Positions 60,114 through 64,000 of a stretch of DNA of 64,000 nt are shown one piece after another. The notes beneath the pieces were generated by a model, which was not told the origin of the DNA, made no database searches, and saw only the letters and a program-made list of their open reading frames with translations. The position numbers and the translations under genes were made by a program. The DNA lies in contig NZ_LR027382.1 in NCBI RefSeq assembly GCF_900604385.1, forward strand, positions 1,637,501 through 1,701,500, read 5' to 3'. Origin of the DNA: Alistipes megaguti. Lineage in GTDB: Bacteria > Bacteroidota > Bacteroidia > Bacteroidales > Rikenellaceae. Position 1 is the stretch's first letter. Every line of letters starts with the position of its first letter.

Positions 60114-61307
60114 TTAATGCAAATCCTTGAAGAGTCGGAGCCATTGGGCACCGATGATATCCAGTTTGTAGTTTTCGACCTGTCGGTACCCGAGTTCCCG
60201 CATCCGGACCTGCGCTGCCTCGTCGAGCATGGCGGCCATCAACTGTTTGACATATTGACGCTTGCTGAACGAAGGGACCAGAATCCCGGCTTCGCCGTTG
60301 CGGGTGATCTCCCGGGCGGAGGCGTAGGAGTCGTACGTAACGGGAATCGCGCCGTATTGCTCTCCCTCAAGCAGGGACATGGGAAGCCCTTCGAACGAGG
60401 AGGTCAGGCAGACGAACGTTGCCCGGCGGTAGTAGGGACGGACATCATTCCGATAACCGACAAACTCCGCCCGACGGAGTTTCAGTCTCGCGGCCAGTTT
60501 GAGCAGATTCTCCCGTTCGGGACCGTCTCCGACGAGGATCAGCCGCCATTCGGGAAGCGATTTTTCGATCCGGTGCCAGATTTTCAGCAGCCGATCCACC
60601 CGTTTGTCGCTGTGGGAGAGGCGTCCGACAAACAGGACGATCTTTTCCTTGGGGCAACGGGTCGGTTCCTGGGCCGGTTGAAGCGGATTGGCGATGGCGG
60701 CGAAGCGTGCCGGATCGGGGTTGTATCCGTATTTCTGGAGATCGTCGTACAGTTGGCGGGCATATTCCGGACAGAGCGAGACAAAGCGGTCGGTGTTCCG
60801 GCTCATCTCCGCGTAGAGTTTCAGATACCGCCGTTGGAGCTTGTCGGTCAGCCGGTAGACGGGTTTGCGCAGGAGGAGGAATTCCACTCTCCGGCCCAGG
60901 GTCGGATTGTACAACTGCCGGCTTCTCAGACTCATCAGATTCTTGACCTCCCACAGGGGGGTGCTGTGCAGGCAGTAGATCAGACGGCTTCGGACCCGAT
61001 GGTAGAGCGCTTCGAGCGGGAACTGGCTGAAGTTTTGAATGATCAGTACATCGACCTTTTCGCTGTCGAGCGATTCGAGCAGGAAGCGGATGTTGGTCGG
61101 ATGGCTTTCGCATGCGGGATCGGGGAGCACTCTGGTTTCGAGGGCTTCGCGATCCTCTTCCGTGAGCTCCTCTTCCCGGAGCAGGGAGGTGTAAACAATC
61201 ACCCGGAGCCCCTGTTGGTGGAGATAACGGGCCAGTGTGCGTGATACGGTTTCGGCTCCGCCCAGAGGAAAGGGTCTGTTGTAGAATGCTACTGTCCGGA
61301 CATCCAT
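60114..61307 (-). CDS. Glycosyltransferase, GT4 family (first gene of pair)
   Basis: From the ATG at 61307 the product is 397 residues with a GT-B fold. Landmarks are FYNRPFPLGGAETVSRTLARYL, the C-terminal KIVLFVGRLSHSDKRVDRLLKIW, LILVGDGPERENL and SSFEGLPMSLLEGEQYGAIPV with the Glu-x7-Glu motif. An insertion sequence sits only 24 bases upstream of the start codon and separates the gene from its probable promoter at 63056-63087. The frame extending upstream to 61463 lies in the insertion element and is not used. Confidence 0.92.
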   Translation of the reverse strand: MDVRTVAFYNRPFPLGGAETVSRTLARYLHQQGLRVIVYTSLLREEELTEEDREALETRVLPDPACESHPTNIRFLLESLDSEKVDVLIIQNFSQFPLEALYHRVRSRLIYCLHSTPLWEVKNLMSLRSRQLYNPTLGRRVEFLLLRKPVYRLTDKLQRRYLKLYAEMSRNTDRFVSLCPEYARQLYDDLQKYGYNPDPARFAAIANPLQPAQEPTRCPKEKIVLFVGRLSHSDKRVDRLLKIWHRIEKSLPEWRLILVGDGPERENLLKLAARLKLRRAEFVGYRNDVRPYYRRATFVCLTSSFEGLPMSLLEGEQYGAIPVTYDSYASAREITRNGEAGILVPSFSKRQYVKQLMAAMLDEAAQVRMRELGYRQVENYKLDIIGAQWLRLFKDLH

Positions 61308-61330
61308 CGTCGTTGTGTGCAATAAGCAAT

Positions 61331-61335
61331 AAAGT
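61331..61335. repeat. Target-site duplication, left copy (AAAGT)
   Basis: AAAGT immediately outside the left terminal repeat matches the right copy at 63043-63047. Confidence 0.8.
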
Positions 61336-61423
61336 AGGGACAGTCGTTTAATTCCGTCATTATGAGTCAATCGGCAGACTGTCCCGGTAATTTTTCCGAT
61401 CGAACTCATCTTTTTATATTTTC

Positions 61424-61446
61424 GGCTCCGTTTCGGAGCCCCTTTT
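61424..61446 (+). terminator. Hairpin with T run inside the insertion sequence
   Basis: GGCTCCG-TTT-CGGAGCC followed by CCTTTTTT on the plus strand. It would stop plus-strand transcription entering the element. Confidence 0.6.
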
Positions 61447-61512
61447 TTCATTTTTGGACCCAACTGGAGCCAATACTCCAGTGAAAGGGCCGTTTCTCAC
61501 TCACCTCGAACA

Positions 61513-62898
61513 TCAGGCAGCCTGGGCAATTTCGTTGACTTCCCGCCGGACGAGCTGTACTGCATTCGCCGTGTGGATGCCAAAGAAGATGTACAGGATT
61601 TCGGTCAACTTCGTCCTTGCCTTGATGCGTTTCAGGCCATAGTGTTCCTTCTGCGTTCCGAACGAGCCTTCCATCCTCGTTGCCCTCACCCTCGCCAGCT
61701 CGTTGCGGATGATGTCGTTCTCTTTCTTTTCCAAGGACGGACGGCCACGCTTGACGAATGACGTCTGTATTCCTCTATCCTTGCAGTACCCCCTGTTGGC
61801 GCTGCCGGCATAGCCTGCATCTCCTCCGACCTTCTTCGCGTCCACACCGAAGAGCTTTCGGTGCATCTTCAGGCAGTGCGTAAGCCTGGTTCCCTCGTTG
61901 AAGGCATTGAATGACAGCTTCTCGATGAATGAGAGTCCGTCAACCTGGATGTTGTTGCACTTCGCACCAAACTCTACGCTCTTCACTTCCTTGCCTCTCA
62001 CGATCGGCCTCACATACGGCTTGCTGATGCTCACTATCCTGTCCTTGACACTCTCGCGAGGATTGTTGTTCTCGAAGTGGGCCTTCTGCTGGCGGTACAC
62101 TCTTGTGATGATTTCAATATCGCTCTTCTGTCTGGCTGTCAGCAATTTCTCCGCGCCTGCATTCTCCCTCTCCAGTGTGCGGGTCTCCTTCAGTATCTTC
62201 CCCAAAAGGTTGAGCAGGCGTCTGGTCAGTTTCCTGGTCTGGACTTTCGTATGCCTGCGCCGCTTCCTGTACGACAGGTTGGCCTTCTCTACGTCTACGT
62301 ACTTCGTCCTCGGACGGTGCACATTCAGCTTGGCACTCAGAGTGCACATTATCTCATATGACTTCTCTATTCCTTCCCACAGAAGCTTCGCATCCGTAGG
62401 ATAGCGCATCTCGCTCTCGTAACAGGTTGCATCCGTATACATCGTATCCAGGTCCTTCATGTACGGTTTCCAGGCTCTTGCCAGTATCTCCTGCTGCTGT
62501 TGGATCTTCAGCCCGCGGGCCAGCTCCGAAAACACGTCGTCCAGAAGTTTGTAGTTCGTCAGAGGATGCATCGGGTCTATTCTCACATCGCAGAAGAGCT
62601 GATAGTGGACGTTGCCGTTAAGATGCTCCATCAACCTCGGGCTGCTCAGACCTGTGTACATCTTCAGGAACATCAGCGCAACCTTGCCCTCCGGGGTGAA
62701 GTATGTTTTTCGCCCTTTCTTCGCTCTCATGCTCTTGCTTATCAGTCCAAAGTTCTCTGCCATCTCACCAAGCGGCAGCCTCTTCCTGATTTTTCCCAGC
62801 TCGCTAGTCTCGAACGTCCGCCTATACAATTCATAAAAATCGAACTCCGTGAAAGGAAGATCGGGTGATATTTCAGAGAAATTTTGTACCTTAGCCAT
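61513..62898 (-). CDS. DDE transposase, IS5/IS1182-like
   Basis: A 461-residue transposase from the ATG at 62898; a TTG at 62925 lies inside a hairpin and is less likely. The N-terminal helix-rich region has LMFLKMYTGLSSPRLMEHL. Catalytic-like regions follow: MYTDATCYESEMRYPTD (first Asp), GGDAGYAGSANRG (second Asp) and RMEGSFGTQKEHYGLKR (Glu). A conserved YPTDAKLLWEG segment is typical of IS5/IS1182-related enzymes; the exact family needs ISfinder. It reads toward the glycosyltransferase operon. Confidence 0.9.
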   Translation of the reverse strand: MAKVQNFSEISPDLPFTEFDFYELYRRTFETSELGKIRKRLPLGEMAENFGLISKSMRAKKGRKTYFTPEGKVALMFLKMYTGLSSPRLMEHLNGNVHYQLFCDVRIDPMHPLTNYKLLDDVFSELARGLKIQQQQEILARAWKPYMKDLDTMYTDATCYESEMRYPTDAKLLWEGIEKSYEIMCTLSAKLNVHRPRTKYVDVEKANLSYRKRRRHTKVQTRKLTRRLLNLLGKILKETRTLERENAGAEKLLTARQKSDIEIITRVYRQQKAHFENNNPRESVKDRIVSISKPYVRPIVRGKEVKSVEFGAKCNNIQVDGLSFIEKLSFNAFNEGTRLTHCLKMHRKLFGVDAKKVGGDAGYAGSANRGYCKDRGIQTSFVKRGRPSLEKKENDIIRNELARVRATRMEGSFGTQKEHYGLKRIKARTKLTEILYIFFGIHTANAVQLVRREVNEIAQAA

Positions 62899-62915
62899 GC
62901 AGATTAATTTTTGCG

Positions 62916-62955
62916 ATACCTCCAAATTTGGCTTTTCTAGGGCAATTGGAGGTAT
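62916..62955 (-). promoter_or_regulatory. Inverted repeat upstream of transposase start
   Basis: ATACCTCCAA (62916-62925) pairs with TTGGAGGTAT (62946-62955), a perfect 10-bp stem starting 17 bases before the transposase ATG. In a read-through transcript it could mask the ribosome-binding region, as known for several insertion sequences. Confidence 0.6.
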
Positions 62956-63042
62956 TCTTTTTATCTTTAGCTAAGATACAAATTTTATATTACATTGGCA
63001 ATCAATTCGTTATAAAGTTTTATTCTTTTTACGACAGTCCCT

Positions 63043-63047
63043 AAAGT
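63043..63047. repeat. Target-site duplication, right copy (AAAGT)
   Basis: AAAGT immediately after the right terminal repeat, identical to 61331-61335. Confidence 0.8.
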
Positions 63048-63055
63048 AAACCGAA

Positions 63056-63087
63056 TAAAGATAGCTCTTTTTGTCGAGACCGCCAAA
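63056..63087 (-). promoter_or_regulatory. Orphaned promoter of the glycosyltransferase operon
   Basis: Minus-strand TTTG (63084-63087), 20 bases, TATCTTTA (63056-63063). Without the insertion sequence it would sit about 30 bases before the glycosyltransferase ATG at 61307; now 1.7 kb separates them. Confidence 0.65.
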
Positions 63088-63115
63088 CCGGACGGTCAAA
63101 CCGCTTTTCTGACCG

Positions 63116-63123
63116 TATCTTTG
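63116..63123 (+). promoter_or_regulatory. Plus-strand TATCTTTG box with no following gene
   Basis: A full TAnnTTTG match directed into the C-rich spacer before DUF4295, where no plus-strand gene is seen. A -33 box is not evident. Confidence 0.3.
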
Positions 63124-63140
63124 CGGGCTGTCATGCCCCA

Positions 63141-63148
63141 CCCCCCCC
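63141..63148. repeat. C8 homopolymer
   Basis: Eight consecutive C in the spacer between the insertion element and DUF4295 (63127-63200 is C/T-rich). Confidence 0.8.
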
Positions 63149-63203
63149 TCTCCGGCTTGTCCTGCCTCTCTCCTGGTTGGGTTGGACCGCTCTGCCCGCA
63201 AAC

Positions 63204-63236
63204 ACAAAGGGCACCTCCTTGCGAGATGCCCTTTGT
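63204..63236 (-). terminator. Terminator of rpmB-rpmG-DUF4295
   Basis: A 14-bp stem with one wobble (ACAAAGGGCATCTC with GAGGTGCCCTTTGT on the minus strand, 5-base loop). The following T content is modest. Confidence 0.75.
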
Positions 63237-63260
63237 ATTTAAGAGAACAACTCTTAAATA
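63236..63260 (-). other. AT-rich perfect hairpin after DUF4295 stop
   Basis: TATTTAAGAG, five bases, CTCTTAAATA: a perfect 10-bp stem beginning four bases after the stop codon and abutting the terminator hairpin. It may stabilise the mRNA 3' end. Confidence 0.7.
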
Positions 63261-63264
63261 CGGA

Positions 63265-63423
63265 TTATTTCTTCTCTTCGAAGAAATCCTTCACCTGGTC
63301 GTTGGCAATGATACCCTCCTTGAACATGTAGGCTCCGGTCTTGTCGGACTTGACCATCTTGATGCACTTGGTGAACTGCTTGCCTGTACCGGTCTTCAGC
63401 GTTGCGACTACTTTCTTTGCCAT
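63265..63423 (-). CDS. DUF4295 family protein
   Basis: A 52-residue basic protein (MAKKVVATLKTGTG... to DFFEEKK) seen only in Bacteroidetes, where it follows rpmG. Its size, charge and association with L28 and L33 genes suggest a ribosome-associated small protein. It starts 13 bases after the rpmG stop, and no function has been shown that I know of. Confidence 0.9.
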   Translation of the reverse strand: MAKKVVATLKTGTGKQFTKCIKMVKSDKTGAYMFKEGIIANDQVKDFFEEKK

Positions 63424-63436
63424 AGAGCTCTTCTAA

Positions 63437-63619
63437 CTATTTGATTTCACGGTGTAAGGTTACACGCTTGAGGAACGGGTTGTACTTTTTGCGTTCGAGA
63501 CGTTCGGGCGTGTTTTTCTTGTTTTTGGTGGTGATGTAACGGGACATTCCCGCAACGCCGCTCTCTTTCTGCTCGGTGCACTCGAGAATTACCTGCACTC
63601 TGTTGCCTTTCTTTGCCAT
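63437..63619 (-). CDS. rpmG: 50S ribosomal protein L33
   Basis: A 60-residue large-subunit protein. RVQVILECTEQ and SRYITTKNKKNTPERLERKKYNPFLKRVTLHREIK match the L33 family. Only one cysteine remains, so it is the zinc-free form. It lies 15 bases after rpmB and 13 before DUF4295. Confidence 0.97.
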   Translation of the reverse strand: MAKKGNRVQVILECTEQKESGVAGMSRYITTKNKKNTPERLERKKYNPFLKRVTLHREIK

Positions 63620-63634
63620 GGGTTACAGTTGATT

Positions 63635-63868
63635 TTAGTAGACGCTTTTGGGAGCGGCAGCCTCACGCATGGCTACTGCAAGCCCCTTCTTGTTGATGGT
63701 TTTCATACCGGCGGCCGATACCTTCAGGGTGATCCAGCGGCCTTCCTGCTCGGACCAGAAACGCTTGGTTTTCAGATTGGGACTGAATTTGCGTTTGGTC
63801 TTGTGGTGGGAGTGGGATACGTTGTTGCCCACAACGGCCACCTTGCCAGTGATTTCGCAAACTTTCAT
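63635..63868 (-). CDS. rpmB: 50S ribosomal protein L28
   Basis: A 77-residue large-subunit protein with the typical start MKVCEITGK, a GNNVSHSHHKTKRKFSPNL basic stretch and the C-terminal LKVSAAGMKTINKKGL. It is first in rpmB-rpmG-DUF4295, driven by the promoter at 63905-63935. Confidence 0.97.
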   Translation of the reverse strand: MKVCEITGKVAVVGNNVSHSHHKTKRKFSPNLKTKRFWSEQEGRWITLKVSAAGMKTINKKGLAVAMREAAAPKSVY

Positions 63869-63904
63869 GGTTCTAAAATTTTGTTAAAGCCCTTTTTGGG
63901 CTTG

Positions 63905-63935
63905 CAAATATACAACCTTTTCGTCAAAACGCAAA
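63905..63935 (-). promoter_or_regulatory. Promoter of rpmB-rpmG-DUF4295
   Basis: Minus-strand TTTG (63932-63935), 19 bases, TATATTTG (63905-63912): full Bacteroidetes consensus, 36 bases before the rpmB ATG. The rest of the window to 64000 shows no gene. Confidence 0.75.
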
Positions 63936-64000
63936 GCGCGTTGACTTTTTTTCGGTTCGGCCGCCTGTTTCCGGCCGTAATTTTCCGCGATGCCGTTTTT

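Larger units (their letters stand above)
61336..63042 (-). mobile_element. Complete insertion sequence, 1,707 bp
   Basis: The element runs from AGGGACAGTCGT (left) to ACGACAGTCCCT (right), imperfect 12-bp inverted repeats with one mismatch. It is flanked by AAAGT direct repeats and holds one intact transposase gene. It is AT-richer than its surroundings, which suggests acquisition. The intact repeats and ORF imply a recent, possibly still active, insertion. The left end also carries an internal inverted copy (GACTGTCCC, 61377-61385) able to form a hairpin with GGGACAGTC at 61337-61345. Confidence 0.88.

Noticed and set aside
61308..61463. N-terminal extension of the first glycosyltransferase
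   Set aside because: The extension lies mostly inside the insertion sequence; the ATG at 61307 gives the standard GT-B start.
63121..63444. 107-codon plus-strand frame over DUF4295
   Set aside because: It starts in a C-rich spacer and is antisense to the real DUF4295 gene.

Overview
The window reads as a chromosomal segment of a high-GC Bacteroidales bacterium, most likely Alistipes or a close relative in the Rikenellaceae. Three things support this. Promoters follow the Bacteroidetes pattern (TTTG, about 19-21 nt, TAnnTTTG). Several genes belong to Bacteroidetes-type families: TamL lipoproteins, DUF4295, and a receiver/PEP-synthase-like fusion. The gene neighbourhoods are also Bacteroidales-like. 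The genus is inferred from overall character and was not tested by a search.

Layout. 1-2.2 kb: an alpha/beta hydrolase fragment, a small acidic protein and dapF, divergent from a nitroreductase. 2.2-12 kb: outer-membrane export, with one TamL-like lipoprotein facing a tamL-tamB pair. 12-18.7 kb: an AraC regulator, then uppS-bamA-ompH-ompH and nadK. 18.8-21.6 kb: pdxJ, an SGNH esterase and a tRNA nucleotidyltransferase. 21.9-27.9 kb: two EamA transporters, a thioesterase, a TsaC-like protein, a VOC protein, yebC, a membrane-anchored rubrerythrin-like protein and a lipoprotein. 28-37.9 kb: mreB-mreC-mreD-mrdA-rodA, then a Ca-type P-ATPase and a PAP2 phosphatase. 38.2-51.1 kb: gpsA-pgi, a lipoprotein, gdhA, the receiver/PEP-synthase-like fusion, an acetyltransferase, gcvT, a DHOD-like protein and a GH20 hexosaminidase. 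51.5-57.6 kb: an HD protein, rny, a 6S RNA, zapA, a coiled-coil partner, rimO and ftsY. 57.7-63.1 kb: an accessory insert with an Lcl-like protein, two glycosyltransferases and a complete insertion sequence. 63.3-63.9 kb: DUF4295, rpmG and rpmB.

Most genes serve the cell envelope (outer-membrane assembly, lipid carrier, elongation and division machinery, glycosyl transfer), with central metabolism and RNA/protein maturation around them. No CRISPR array, tRNA, rRNA, prophage or defence island was seen.

The most noteworthy features are non-coding or structural. (1) A 1,707-bp insertion sequence has 5-bp target duplications and splits a glycosyltransferase operon from its promoter. (2) The usual rpmB-rpmG-DUF4295-ftsY-rimO series is interrupted by a 5.7-kb insert. 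(3) Many pyrimidine-rich (+ strand) tracts, some tandemly repeated or carrying C8-C9 runs, lie just downstream of minus-strand genes. (4) A 6S RNA sits between zapA and rny.
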